Positions 15,351-23,878 of a stretch of 64,000 bases of DNA are shown piece by piece. The first letter of the stretch is position 1, and each line of letters starts with the position of its first letter. Location: NCBI RefSeq assembly GCF_937960835.1, contig NZ_CALGPC010000006.1, forward strand, positions 372,001 through 436,000, read 5' to 3'. The stretch is from an uncultured Ferrovibrio sp. GTDB lineage: Bacteria > Pseudomonadota > Alphaproteobacteria > Ferrovibrionales > Ferrovibrionaceae. The notes below the pieces were generated by a model. The model ran no database searches, was not told where the DNA came from, and saw only the letters and a program-made list of their open reading frames with translations. Both the position numbers and the translations under genes were made by a program.

Positions 15351-16934
15351 TCACTCAGGCAACCCCGCTCGCCGTAACCCTTCGGAGAATATCTCGACAT
15401 GCTCCGGGTGGCGAATGGGGAGCCAATCCGTCAACCCGGAGATGCGGAGCGTCGAATCGAGCTGGCGCAAGTGATTCATTGCCTTCTTGGCTTCGTTCGG
15501 CCGATCGGCCAAAGCATGGCTTGCTGCGATGATGGCAACGACCATCAGAAAGCTCGGCAGCTCCCTGTAGGCTTTTTCTGCCCATGAAGAGGCGGTGTTG
15601 AAGCGGCGGGCAAATAAATGCGCCAGCGCCATTCCTGCCTGCATGCGAAACATCTCCGGGTCCAGCGGGCTGAAGCGCATGGCTCTGGAGAAATAGTCGA
15701 TGGCGCTGTCCGTATCGCCGCGTTCGGTTCTCAGGAAGCCGCCAAGGAACCATGCGGCGGCGAGATTCGGATCGAGTGCCAGCGCCCTGTCGAGCAGAGC
15801 AATGCTCATGTCGAGATCGCCCACGAAGTGCGCGAGTGCATGACCGCCCCTGGTCAGCGCAACGGCGTCCTCCTTACCCAACTCTATAGCTCTTCTGGCC
15901 AGGCGCGTGCCTTCCGCGATCTCACGTTGACGATCGATCATCCATCCATTGACCTTGCGCCAGAAATGACACCAGGCCGCCATCGCATAGGCGGATGCAA
16001 AATCCGGATCGAGTTCAATTGCTTTGTAGAAGTAGGGAAGACCCTCTTCTATTGCCTCCCTGGTGCCTAGGTTCAAGCTTGCGCGGCCGCGCAGATAGCA
16101 GTCGTATGCATCAAGGTTATCGGTCGGCTTCCGTTTGGCGCGGTCGATTTCCGCTTGCTCCAGTTGTCGCGCTATCGCACCCACGACGCTCGCGGAGATC
16201 TGATCCTGCAGTTCGAAAATGTCGTCGAGCGTGCCTTCATAGCGCTCTGCCCAGATATGCATTCCGGTCGTCGCATCTATAAGCTGACCGGTGATGCGCA
16301 CGCGGTTTGCGGCCTTGCGCATGCTGCCTTCGAGAACATAGCGCACGCCGAGCTCACGGCCGACTTGCGTTATATTTACTGCCTGTCCCTTGTAGGTGAA
16401 ACTTGAATTGCGCGCGATGACGAACATCCAGCGAATGCGTGACAGCGCCGAGACGATGTCCTCGACAACCCCATCGATGAAATAGTCCTGGGAAGCATCC
16501 TGACTCAGGTTCACAAACGGCAGGACGGCGATGGACGGCTTTTCGGGAAGTGGCGGGGGTTGAGCGTTATCCTTTGCCGTAGCGGTGTCTCCGGGCGTAG
16601 GAGAGCTGGCGCCAACTTGTACAGGCCGAACCAGAACGTCGCCGACGAAGCGAAACCCCTTCCGGGCAATCGTCCGGATCAGGCGCTGTTCCTGGCCGCT
16701 ATCGCCGATCGCGTTGCGGACGGCATTGATATGGCTGGCCAAGGTGGACTCGGAAACGATGCGCCCTTTCCATACCGTATCCAGCAGATTGTCCCGGCTG
16801 ACTACCCGTTCGCGGTGTTCCACCAAATAAAGCAATAAATCAAAGACCTGGGGCCCAAGCGTAATCACCTCTGCCCCACGAGAAAGTTCTCGCCGGTCGG
16901 GGTCGAGCACGCAATCACCGAATACGAATGGCAT
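15351..16934 (-). CDS. CadC/ToxR-type winged-helix regulator with TolB-like and TPR domains
   Basis: This 527-aa regulator starts with an OmpR/CadC DNA-binding domain (LGPQVFDLLLYLVEHRERVV, then STLASHINAVRNAIGDSGQ, RTIARKGFRFVGDV). The central domain is of the FlgO/TolB-like type (KPSIAVLPFVNLSQDASQDY, VRYVLEGSMRKAANRVRI, GMHIWAERYEG). The C-terminus has tetratricopeptide repeats (LPYFYKAIELDPDFASAYAM, ALLDRALALDPNLAAAWFLG, YFSRAMRFSPLDPEMFRM). It has no transmembrane helix, so it is cytosolic. ATG 16934 is chosen because GGGAG precedes it; ATG 16958 is upstream. It is divergent from the hydrolase operon at 17163 and very likely controls it from the shared intergenic region. Confidence 0.85.
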   Translation of the reverse strand: MPFVFGDCVLDPDRRELSRGAEVITLGPQVFDLLLYLVEHRERVVSRDNLLDTVWKGRIVSESTLASHINAVRNAIGDSGQEQRLIRTIARKGFRFVGDVLVRPVQVGASSPTPGDTATAKDNAQPPPLPEKPSIAVLPFVNLSQDASQDYFIDGVVEDIVSALSRIRWMFVIARNSSFTYKGQAVNITQVGRELGVRYVLEGSMRKAANRVRITGQLIDATTGMHIWAERYEGTLDDIFELQDQISASVVGAIARQLEQAEIDRAKRKPTDNLDAYDCYLRGRASLNLGTREAIEEGLPYFYKAIELDPDFASAYAMAAWCHFWRKVNGWMIDRQREIAEGTRLARRAIELGKEDAVALTRGGHALAHFVGDLDMSIALLDRALALDPNLAAAWFLGGFLRTERGDTDSAIDYFSRAMRFSPLDPEMFRMQAGMALAHLFARRFNTASSWAEKAYRELPSFLMVVAIIAASHALADRPNEAKKAMNHLRQLDSTLRISGLTDWLPIRHPEHVEIFSEGLRRAGLPE

Positions 16935-17162
16935 TCGGCTGTCTCCCTGGCCGTGCACGGATGAGTGCGGGCGGCCTTCGCGGCGCGGGTCTTGGATAAA
17001 AATCCAAGCAAAACCTAACAGTAATTCAATGCTGCCGCAAAGTTTTCCTGCCGTCTTTCAGGCATCGTCTGCTCATCGGTAGCGAGTGATGCAGTCCGAT
17101 CAACGAAATGGCTGCTGCATCGCCTCGCTCAATGAACAGCCAGCCGAAGAAGGAATGTCGAC

Positions 17163-17984
17163 ATGAGCATGATCAGGACGAAGGACGGCACACAAATCTA
17201 CTACAAGGATTGGGGGAAAGGGCCCGCCGTTGTTTTCTCGCACGGCTGGCCGCTGAATGCAGATGCCTGGGACGGGCAAATGCTTTTCCTTGCAGAAAAG
17301 GGCTTCCGCGTTATCGCACATGACCGGCGCGGTCATGGCCGTTCAAGCCAAAGCTCATCCGGTAATGACATGAACGGCTATGCCGACGATCTGGCCGCCC
17401 TCATCGAGGCCCTCGATCTTAAGGACGCGACGCTCGTGGGCCATTCTACTGGCGGCGGCGAAGTTGCCCGATATATCGGTCGCCGCGGAACCGAGCGAAT
17501 TGCCAAAGCCGTGCTGATTGCCGCCGTGCCGCCAATCATGCTCAGGTCCGCGACTAATCCGGAAGGCCTGCCGTTGGAGGTGTTCGATCGCATCCGCGCC
17601 GGCGTCGCCGGAGACAGGTCGCAATACTACAAGGATCTCGCCATTGCCTTTTATGGCGCCAACCGGCCGGGAGCAAATGTGTCTCAAGGGATGCTGGATC
17701 AGTTCTGGCTGTGGAGCATGCAGGCGGGGACTAAGAATGCCTATGAGTGCGTCAGGGCATTTTCGGAAACCGACTTCACCGAAGACCTGAAGAGGTTCGA
17801 TCTGCCGACGCTCGTGCTCCATGGCGAGGACGATCAGATTGTTCCGGTTAAGGATTCGGCCATCAAGTCTGCGCGGCTGATCAAGGGAGCTCAGGCGATT
17901 TATTACCCTGCCGCGCCCCACGGCTTAACCGCCACTCATCAGGATCGGGTCAACGCGGATTTGCTGGCTTTCATCGGCGCGTAG
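17163..17984 (+). CDS. Alpha/beta-hydrolase, cofactor-free haloperoxidase/esterase type
   Basis: This 273-aa hydrolase is of the non-haem chloroperoxidase (perhydrolase/esterase) family. Features: oxyanion-hole [19 protein letters not shown], nucleophile elbow [15 protein letters not shown] (Ser), acid in [11 protein letters not shown] (Asp) and base in [10 protein letters not shown] (His). No signal peptide, so cytoplasmic. A GAAGGA ribosome site precedes ATG 17163. These enzymes hydrolyse esters and, with carboxylic acids and peroxide, form peracids. It is the first gene of a five-gene rightward run (17163-21066) facing the CadC-type regulator. Confidence 0.88.
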   Translation: MSMIRTKDGTQIYYKDWGKGPAVVFSHGWPLNADAWDGQMLFLAEKGFRVIAHDRRGHGRSSQSSSGNDMNGYADDLAALIEALDLKDATLVGHSTGGGEVARYIGRRGTERIAKAVLIAAVPPIMLRSATNPEGLPLEVFDRIRAGVAGDRSQYYKDLAIAFYGANRPGANVSQGMLDQFWLWSMQAGTKNAYECVRAFSETDFTEDLKRFDLPTLVLHGEDDQIVPVKDSAIKSARLIKGAQAIYYPAAPHGLTATHQDRVNADLLAFIGA

Positions 17985-18045
17985 CACCTGCAGGCGAGCC
18001 TCATGCGGACGGACGCCTGATACCCTTTTCACAATGGAGAGACAT

Positions 18046-18792
18046 ATGAAGATCGTCGTCATCGGAGGCAATGGCCTCATCGGATCGAAGGTCGTGGGCC
18101 GGCTTCGGGGAATGGGCCATGAGGTTGTTGCGGCATCCCCTGCCTCAGGCGTGAACAGTGTCACCGGCGAAGGGCTGACGGATGCGCTTGCAGGTGCCAG
18201 CGTCGTCATCGATCTGGCAAATTCGCCTTCCTTCGACGACAAGGCCGCCATGGACTTCTTTGCCGCAGCGGGGCGCAACCTGCTTGCAGCGGAGGCGGCC
18301 GCCGGAACGGAGCATCACGTGGCATTGTCTGTCGTTGGAACGGAGCGCCTTCAGTCCATGGGGTATTTTCGCGCGAAGTTGCTCCAGGAGGATCTGATCA
18401 AGGAATCTGGCCGTCCCTACACGATCATCCGCTCGACGCAGTTCTTCGAATTCACGGCGGCCATCGCCGAATCCGGTGCGAGTGGACAAACGGTTCGCAT
18501 GTCGCCAGCCCTTTATCAGCCCATTGCATCGGACGACGTCGCTGCTGCCGTGGCAGACATCGCGATCAAACCGCCGGTGAACGGCACGATTGAGATCGCC
18601 GGCCCGGACAGAGTGCCGATCGATGAACTGGTGCGGCGTTTTCTGACTGCCACCCGCGATCCACGAACCGTGATTGCTGATTCCCGCGCCGGCTATTTCG
18701 GCGTTGCCGTGGACGATCAGTCGCTGACCCCAGGCGCAAACGCGCGCATCAGCAGCACTCGTTTCGAGGACTGGCTCAGCCGAATGGCTTAA
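18046..18792 (+). CDS. NmrA-like atypical SDR (NAD(P)-binding)
   Basis: The 248-aa protein starts MKIVVIGGNGLIGSKVVGRL, a glycine-rich NAD(P)-binding motif. It continues ASVVIDLANSPSF, EHHVALSVVGTERL, YFRAKLLQEDLIKES and YTIIRSTQFFEF. This matches the short NmrA/NAD(P)H-binding group of atypical SDRs, which often act as redox sensors or quinone reductases rather than classical dehydrogenases. I take ATG 18046 (GGAGAG upstream); ATG 18034 in frame is possible. Second gene of the operon. Confidence 0.8.
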   Translation: MKIVVIGGNGLIGSKVVGRLRGMGHEVVAASPASGVNSVTGEGLTDALAGASVVIDLANSPSFDDKAAMDFFAAAGRNLLAAEAAAGTEHHVALSVVGTERLQSMGYFRAKLLQEDLIKESGRPYTIIRSTQFFEFTAAIAESGASGQTVRMSPALYQPIASDDVAAAVADIAIKPPVNGTIEIAGPDRVPIDELVRRFLTATRDPRTVIADSRAGYFGVAVDDQSLTPGANARISSTRFEDWLSRMA

Positions 18793-18855
18793 CGGACCTA
18801 TCGTGATGCGCCGCCATGCAGTGCGTCATCACGATACCGGAAAGGGAGACGCACC

Positions 18856-19308
18856 ATGAGGACCAGAAACGACATTGGCGAAGACCGCCGCGTGGTGATG
18901 GCTGCCATACTCATCATGGTCACCTTCAATAGCCTTTTCCTTTCCCTCAATGGGATGTTCATGCTCGTCAACCCGCTGACCTGGTACGAGCTGGTTCCCG
19001 GGGTCACCGATACCGGATTCTTCAACCAACACTTCATTCGGGACATCGGCATCGTCCAGCTTTTCCTGGGCATAGCCTTCGTGATCGGCCTGTTCTGGCC
19101 GGAGCGTCGGATTGGCCTCTGGGCTGGCGCTACGCTGTGGCTGATCGCGCATGCCGTGTTTCATCTGTGGGAGGTCGCCGTTGGCATCTGCGCGCCGTCC
19201 GTCATTCCTCGCGATTTTCCGGCTGTCACGTTGCCAGCACTTATCGGCATCGCACTCACTTTGTGGGCAATCGGCCGCGCCCGTGCCGGAAGAGCGGCTT
19301 TCACCTGA
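18856..19308 (+). CDS. Four-helix integral membrane protein, unknown
   Basis: The 150-aa protein has about four membrane helices: VMAAILIMVTFNSLFLSL, IGIVQLFLGIAFVIGLFW, LWAGATLWLIAHAVFHLWEV and LPALIGIALTLWAI. An N-terminal charged segment (MRTRNDIGEDRR) precedes them. Conserved-looking polar residues inside the membrane (HAVFHLWE) suggest a DoxX-like or similar small redox-linked fold, but I cannot assign a family. A strong ribosome site (GGGAG) precedes the ATG. Same operon as the hydrolase. Confidence 0.65.
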   Translation: MRTRNDIGEDRRVVMAAILIMVTFNSLFLSLNGMFMLVNPLTWYELVPGVTDTGFFNQHFIRDIGIVQLFLGIAFVIGLFWPERRIGLWAGATLWLIAHAVFHLWEVAVGICAPSVIPRDFPAVTLPALIGIALTLWAIGRARAGRAAFT

Positions 19309-19338
19309 GTTCTCATCACCAGCAAAAGGAAAAGGACG

Positions 19339-20268
19339 ATGACAAAACATATGGACAATCTCGCCCGCAAGAGTGACACGCACCGGTCGGAACCAGACGA
19401 TCCGGTCCCCTCACGCTACGCCTTGCGAGTTGGGGATATTGAAGTGCTGGTCGTCAGCGATGGGGTGCTGCCGCTACCGACTGCAACCTTGGCCACTAAT
19501 GTCGAACCGGCCGTCCGTGCGGGCTGGTTCGAAGGCATGTTCCTGCCGCCGGATAAGTTCGATTGGGCGCTGAATGTGCTTGTGTTGCGCAGTGGCGAGC
19601 AAACCATACTCGTCGATGCGGGGCTGGGAGGGCAGTTTCCCGGCTTCCCCCGGGCTGGCCAGTTCCCAAAACGACTGGACGCCGCAGGCATCGATCTGGC
19701 CTCGGTCACCGATGTCATCATCACCCATATGCACATGGACCATGTCGGCGGCCTGCTGGTCGGCGAGGTCAGGAAGCGGCTGCGGCCGGATCTGCGAATT
19801 CACGTCGCGCGCGCCGAGGTCGATTTCTGGGCGTCGCCCGATTTCTCCGCCACTGCCATGCCATCGCCGGTTCCGAACGTCCTTCGGACAACTGCCAGGC
19901 AGTTCCTGAAGGAATATGGCAGCCAGCTGCAGATCTTCGAGGAAGAGTTCGAGGTGGCGCCCGGGGTGGTCGTGTGGCGTACCGGCGGTCACACGCCGGG
20001 ACATAGTGTAGTCCGGGTCACCTCAGGCGGCGAACGGCTGACATTTGCGGGCGATGCCATCTTCCCTGTCGGTTTCGATCATCCCGACTGGCACAACGGA
20101 TTCGAACATGATCCTGAGGAAGCGGTTCGTGTCCGCATCCGTCTTTTGCAAGAGGCGGCAATGACACGCGAATTGCTGGTGGCCACCCATCTGCCCTTTC
20201 CGTCCGTCGGCAGGGTGGCGGTCGATGGCGATGCCTTCCGTTGGATTGCGGCCTTCTGGGACTACTGA
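19339..20268 (+). CDS. Metallo-beta-lactamase-fold hydrolase
   Basis: The 309-aa enzyme carries the zinc motif THMHMDHVGG (HxHxDH). RTGGHTPGHSVVRV supplies the next His, GDAIFPVGF the bridging Asp, and LVATHLPFPSVGRV the last His, so both metal sites look complete. It resembles cytoplasmic MBL-fold lactonases and thioesterase-like hydrolases rather than beta-lactamases; there is no signal peptide. GGAAAAGGACG precedes the ATG. Likely acts on a lactone, thioester or similar substrate processed together with the alpha/beta-hydrolase and the SDR. Confidence 0.82.
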   Translation: MTKHMDNLARKSDTHRSEPDDPVPSRYALRVGDIEVLVVSDGVLPLPTATLATNVEPAVRAGWFEGMFLPPDKFDWALNVLVLRSGEQTILVDAGLGGQFPGFPRAGQFPKRLDAAGIDLASVTDVIITHMHMDHVGGLLVGEVRKRLRPDLRIHVARAEVDFWASPDFSATAMPSPVPNVLRTTARQFLKEYGSQLQIFEEEFEVAPGVVVWRTGGHTPGHSVVRVTSGGERLTFAGDAIFPVGFDHPDWHNGFEHDPEEAVRVRIRLLQEAAMTRELLVATHLPFPSVGRVAVDGDAFRWIAAFWDY

Positions 20269-20313
20269 CCCATTGGGGAGTTTTTCACGGTTCCACCCAG
20301 CATCAGGAACATC

Positions 20314-21066
20314 ATGTCCACATTGGAAGATAAAGTCGTCATCGTCACCGGCGGCAGTTCCGGCATCGGCCGGGCTGCGGCACGACGCTTCGCCGAAGTG
20401 GGGGCGAAAGTAATGATTACCGGTCGCCGGTCGGCAGCACTCGAGGAAGCCGCCGGCGACCACCCGGGCATTTTCATGCTGGTCGCCGATTCTGCTGCGC
20501 CGCAGGATGCGGCGCGGACGGTCGCCAAGGCCGTCGAAGCCCATGGGCGGCTGGATATCCTCGTGAACAATGCCGGCGCTGGGGCCATCCTTCCTCTGGT
20601 CGATGCCACGGCCGAGCGGATCATGAGTATTTTTGCGGCCAATGTCCTTGGACCGAGCCTGCTCGCCGCCGCGGCGCTGCCCTATCTGCAGGCAGCAAAA
20701 GGAACCATCACAAATGTGTCGAGCACCTTCGGTCACAGAGCAGCAACGGGGCTATCGCACTATGCCGCCAGCAAGGCTGCCCTGGAGCACCTGACCCGCT
20801 GCTGGGCGCTGGAACTTGCTCCGCAGGGCGTAAGGGTCAATGCGGTTGCGCCGGGGCCAACCGACTCGGGCGCATTAACAGGAATGATGGGGCTTTCGCC
20901 GGAGCAGGCCGCCGCCATCGAGAAACAGGAGCGTGCCAGGATTCCGCTCGGGCGGCGGGGCAACCCTGACGACGTGGCCCGATGGATCGTCGCCTTATCG
21001 GATCCAGCGTCCGAGTGGGTCACGGGCCAGGTAATCGCCGTCGATGGCGGGCTCGGCGTTGCGTGA
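20314..21066 (+). CDS. Classical short-chain dehydrogenase/reductase
   Basis: This 250-aa SDR has the cofactor motif TGGSSGIGRAAARRF, NNAGAG, the catalytic YAASKAALEHL with a Ser in TNVSSTFG, and the closing VTGQVIAVDGGLG. R in VMITGRRSAA after beta-2 suggests NADP preference. It is the last gene of the hydrolase operon and ends 140 bp before att copy 3. Confidence 0.88.
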   Translation: MSTLEDKVVIVTGGSSGIGRAAARRFAEVGAKVMITGRRSAALEEAAGDHPGIFMLVADSAAPQDAARTVAKAVEAHGRLDILVNNAGAGAILPLVDATAERIMSIFAANVLGPSLLAAAALPYLQAAKGTITNVSSTFGHRAATGLSHYAASKAALEHLTRCWALELAPQGVRVNAVAPGPTDSGALTGMMGLSPEQAAAIEKQERARIPLGRRGNPDDVARWIVALSDPASEWVTGQVIAVDGGLGVA

Positions 21067-21207
21067 GGCTCAGATCGCGGAACTGAGTCCGATCGCCGAA
21101 AATGGTTTGCGATGGTACACAAAATTCAGCCCCATTGGTACACAATGGGGGCAGAGCGGTCGAGAAGAACCTGTAAATATTGGTATTTTCGACTGGCAGA
21201 CTTGGTT

Positions 21208-21225
21208 TCCCCGTGGGGACGCCAA
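21208..21225 (+). repeat. Attachment-site repeat, copy 3 (right end of element B)
   Basis: Third exact copy of the 18-bp tRNA-Glu 3' end. The DNA after it resembles that after copy 2: TTTTCGG-rich, CTCAG, TACAC repeats, then ATGCTCATTCCCATGAG. A further integrase once began here too. Confidence 0.92.
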
Positions 21226-21296
21226 TTCCACTTTCCACGCATTTCCGGTACCTTTTCGGTCGTACTTCCCTCAGCTGATACACCGGCTGCTACACA

Positions 21297-21470
21297 ATGC
21301 TCATTCCCATGAGCTATGACGCGACGCAGCGGCGCCATCGGGCCGCGTGAGTTGAAGCGTTCGCTGGCCTCACGATGAGCCGTTGCCATCGCGCAATACG
21401 CTGCCACGCACGATTGGACCGAGAGAGTAACTGCACGCAGTCTTCAGGCGGCCGAGCGGGCCGCACGTGC
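21297..21470 (+). pseudogene. Integrase remnant after att copy 3
   Basis: An ATGCTCATTCCCATGAG start is followed by MLIPMSYDATQRR, then a frame giving RELKRSLASR, a stop, and AVAIAQYAATHDWTERV. These residues align with the corresponding part of the element B remnant (CELKRSLDNR, TAIAR, AAHEWAEG) and with the N-terminal domain of island integrases. The stretch between the start and RELKRS is deleted, and nothing of the catalytic domain is visible. It marks a third, older integration. Confidence 0.6.
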
Positions 21471-21471
21471 T

Positions 21472-21711
21472 GTGACTTTATATTTGAAGCCGGTAGCGAC
21501 GCTGGAAGGTGTGGCAGCGGCTGCGCCGTATGGGGGAGACCTCAACCGGGCCGAATATGCCGGGGCGCGCCTGCCGGCGAGGTTTGCCTTCGGTGAAGAG
21601 CGCGCCGATGACATTTCTTGCAGCTATCCGCGCTCCTCGATGGGCCCCTGCTGGTATTTTGCAAGCCTTCCCGAGGACGCCGGGCTGATTGCTCTGGCTA
21701 TCCCTGCCTGA
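21472..21711 (+). CDS. Doubtful 79-codon frame, possible gene fragment
   Basis: A GTG-initiated frame gives VTLYLKPVATLEGVAAAAPY and ends SLPEDAGLIALAIPA. It is open upstream into the integrase remnant and stops exactly where the opposing SDR gene ends. No family recognised. It may be the displaced end of an older gene rather than an expressed protein. Confidence 0.25.
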   Translation: MTLYLKPVATLEGVAAAAPYGGDLNRAEYAGARLPARFAFGEERADDISCSYPRSSMGPCWYFASLPEDAGLIALAIPA

Positions 21712-22539
21712 CTATCCCTGTACCATCTTCTGGCGGCGTTCCTGCAGATTCTTCCACCCGACTTCAGTGTTGACTCTGACATGTTCGCGTAGCGCTTCGA
21801 TGTCCGTCCCCATCTTACGGACCACAGGCCCACGCTCTGGCGGCAGATAGACCTCATCGGGTCGGGTCCTGAGCGCTTCCAGGATGGCCGCGGCAACGTC
21901 TTCAGGCATCATGGGCTTACCTGCGAATGCCAGGGCCAAGGCATCGTCCTTTGCTTCTTTCTCCAGCATGGGCGTCTCGGTGGCACCCGGGTAGATGAGG
22001 CTGAAGTCGACGGGGCTGTCGCGCTCCTCGATCGCTAGGGCAACATGGAAGGCACGTAATGCATGCTTTGCGGCGGCATAGCTGGCGAGGCCAGGATAGG
22101 GGATGAAAGCGACCATGCTGGCGACTGTCACCAGATGGCCGCTGCCCTGGGCCTTCAGACGGGGTAGTGCCGTCATCATGCCGTTAATGGCGCCCATGCA
22201 ATTCGTTTCCATGGTCTGCCGGTGCGCTGAAAGCGGAAGATCCCGGGCCCAACCGGTATGGACAATGGCCGCGTTGTTGATCAGAACATCCAGGCGTCCC
22301 TCAACCTCCCAGACCCGGTCCAGGGCGGCTTCCCAGTCACTCTCCAAGGTAATATCGAGTTTTACGGGCCAGGTGTGCGGACCGAGCAGTTTGGCCGTCG
22401 CCTGCGCCTTGTCCAGATCGATATCCGCAATCACGACCCGATAGCCTGCGGCCACTGCCAATTTCGCCGTTGCTGCGCCGATGCCGCTGGCGGCACCGGT
22501 AATCATCACCACTTGGCTCTGTTTCTTGTCGTTGTTCAT
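21712..22539 (-). CDS. SDR-family oxidoreductase, last gene of the amidase operon
   Basis: The 275-aa SDR has MITGAASGIGAATAKLAVAA, DIDLDKA (Asp after beta-2, so NAD preference), NNAAIVHTGW, catalytic ASMVAFIPYPGLASYAAAKH, and an extended C-terminus (EALREHVRVNTEVGWKNLQE). Start ATG 22539; the longer frame to 22626 overlaps the preceding gene. Only weak ribosome-binding sequence is visible, and it follows the PLP enzyme by 20 bp, so coupling is likely. It presumably oxidises a hydroxyacyl or aldehyde intermediate of the pathway. Confidence 0.85.
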   Translation of the reverse strand: MNNDKKQSQVVMITGAASGIGAATAKLAVAAGYRVVIADIDLDKAQATAKLLGPHTWPVKLDITLESDWEAALDRVWEVEGRLDVLINNAAIVHTGWARDLPLSAHRQTMETNCMGAINGMMTALPRLKAQGSGHLVTVASMVAFIPYPGLASYAAAKHALRAFHVALAIEERDSPVDFSLIYPGATETPMLEKEAKDDALALAFAGKPMMPEDVAAAILEALRTRPDEVYLPPERGPVVRKMGTDIEALREHVRVNTEVGWKNLQERRQKMVQG

Positions 22540-22559
22540 GTTGCTACGCAGGCCTTTGC

Positions 22560-23870
22560 TTAAAAATACGTTCTGATGGAACCGGTCACCTGATAGGCCT
22601 CGTCCACCAGATGCAGGACGCGCCACTTATCAAATGTCAGGCAGGGGTGAGAGATGCCGAAGCCGACCAGGTCGCCGACCTGCAACGGTGAGTCCTCGGG
22701 CAAACGAAGGTGGCAATGCTGGTCGTTCAGCTTCTCGACTACCAGGCCTGCAGGCGCAGGCTGCGGCGACGTGTGGAGGCCGGGGCGGAGCCACTTCAGT
22801 GCAATGGGCGGATCGTCATAGGAAATGTCGCGCTTCCCCATCGAGATGATGGCTTTGGCCGCCTCGGGACGTGACTGCACCGCAGCCCAGACCTCAAGGG
22901 CCGGTTGCAGATCGCCGATGGCGGCTACGCCGGGAGAGCGGCGGGCAAGCGCATGCCGCGCCCGGACATACATATGCGAATCATGAGTGATGTAGCAGCC
23001 GGACCGGATAATCACTCTGGTGGGCCGAGACAGCCGGACCTTTTTCAGCGCGGTGGCTACAAGATCGAAATACGAGGAGCCGCCGGCGGACAGGAGAACT
23101 TCCGGACGGCCATACAGATTCTCGGCATCCGCCATTTCAGCTAGGCGCCCCATGCCGGCGAGCAGCGCCTCGATCTGGGCGAGGACCTCCGGCGTTCCGT
23201 CGTTTCTCAGAAGGCCTTCAAAACCTTCGATTCCGGAAAGGCATAGAGCTTCAGACTCGGCTGCGACCTGCCGCGCAACTTCAATGGCCTCCTCAACGGT
23301 CCGGCACCCCGTACGGCCGCCCTGATAGCCCAGTTCCACCAGCGCATTCAGGGGCCGGGCGAGACCGATCTCGCGGGCGGCTGACGCGAGGGCAGCAACA
23401 TTTTCCTTGCTGTCGACTAGGCAAAAGAATTCGACATCCGGATTGGCCTTCAGGCCGCGCAGCACGTCCCGGATGCTTCCGGCGCCGATCAACTGGTTGG
23501 CCATAAGGATGCGGGTGAAACCTGAGCGCACCGCCAGGGTGAAATGCTGGGACGTCGAGACTGTGATGGCCCAGGCGCCGTCGGCAATCTGCAGATCAAA
23601 TAGGGCCGGGGCGAGGGTCGTTTTGCCATGCGGGGCAATGTCGACGCCGGTCTGGGCCAGAAATCTCCTCATCCAAGTGCTGTTGTTCAGCAGGGCCTGT
23701 TCGCGCAGAACAGCGACGGGCAGAGGCAGGTCACCGGCCAGCAGGCTCCATTTCCGGTCGCCGACCTGATCCAGAGGAAGCGGCTGTTCCAGGAAGGGCA
23801 CACCCTTCTCGATGGTGGTCAGCGGCGCTTCCCAGTCGCGTATTTTGTAGTGGATCTTCGAATTGCTCAT
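22560..23870 (-). CDS. PLP-dependent D-serine dehydratase / D-threonine aldolase-like enzyme
   Basis: A 436-aa fold-type III PLP enzyme with an alanine-racemase-like N-domain. The PLP lysine lies in APHGKTT (Lys83 from the chosen start). ALVELGYQGGRTGC and LLSAGGSSYFD are typical of the D-serine deaminase/D-threonine aldolase group. Near the C-terminus GISHPCLTFDKW supplies the His-x-Cys pair that binds a divalent metal in those enzymes. It therefore probably removes water or an aldehyde from a D-beta-hydroxy amino acid. The start ATG 23870 lies eight bases after the preceding stop; TTG 23882 is possible. RidA elsewhere in the cluster fits enamine chemistry. Confidence 0.8.
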   Translation of the reverse strand: MSNSKIHYKIRDWEAPLTTIEKGVPFLEQPLPLDQVGDRKWSLLAGDLPLPVAVLREQALLNNSTWMRRFLAQTGVDIAPHGKTTLAPALFDLQIADGAWAITVSTSQHFTLAVRSGFTRILMANQLIGAGSIRDVLRGLKANPDVEFFCLVDSKENVAALASAAREIGLARPLNALVELGYQGGRTGCRTVEEAIEVARQVAAESEALCLSGIEGFEGLLRNDGTPEVLAQIEALLAGMGRLAEMADAENLYGRPEVLLSAGGSSYFDLVATALKKVRLSRPTRVIIRSGCYITHDSHMYVRARHALARRSPGVAAIGDLQPALEVWAAVQSRPEAAKAIISMGKRDISYDDPPIALKWLRPGLHTSPQPAPAGLVVEKLNDQHCHLRLPEDSPLQVGDLVGFGISHPCLTFDKWRVLHLVDEAYQVTGSIRTYF

Positions 23871-23878
23871 GGCGTTTC

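Noticed and set aside
15080..15400. Leftward 106-codon frame
   Set aside because: No start signal and overlaps the end of the regulator gene; kept only as possible debris.
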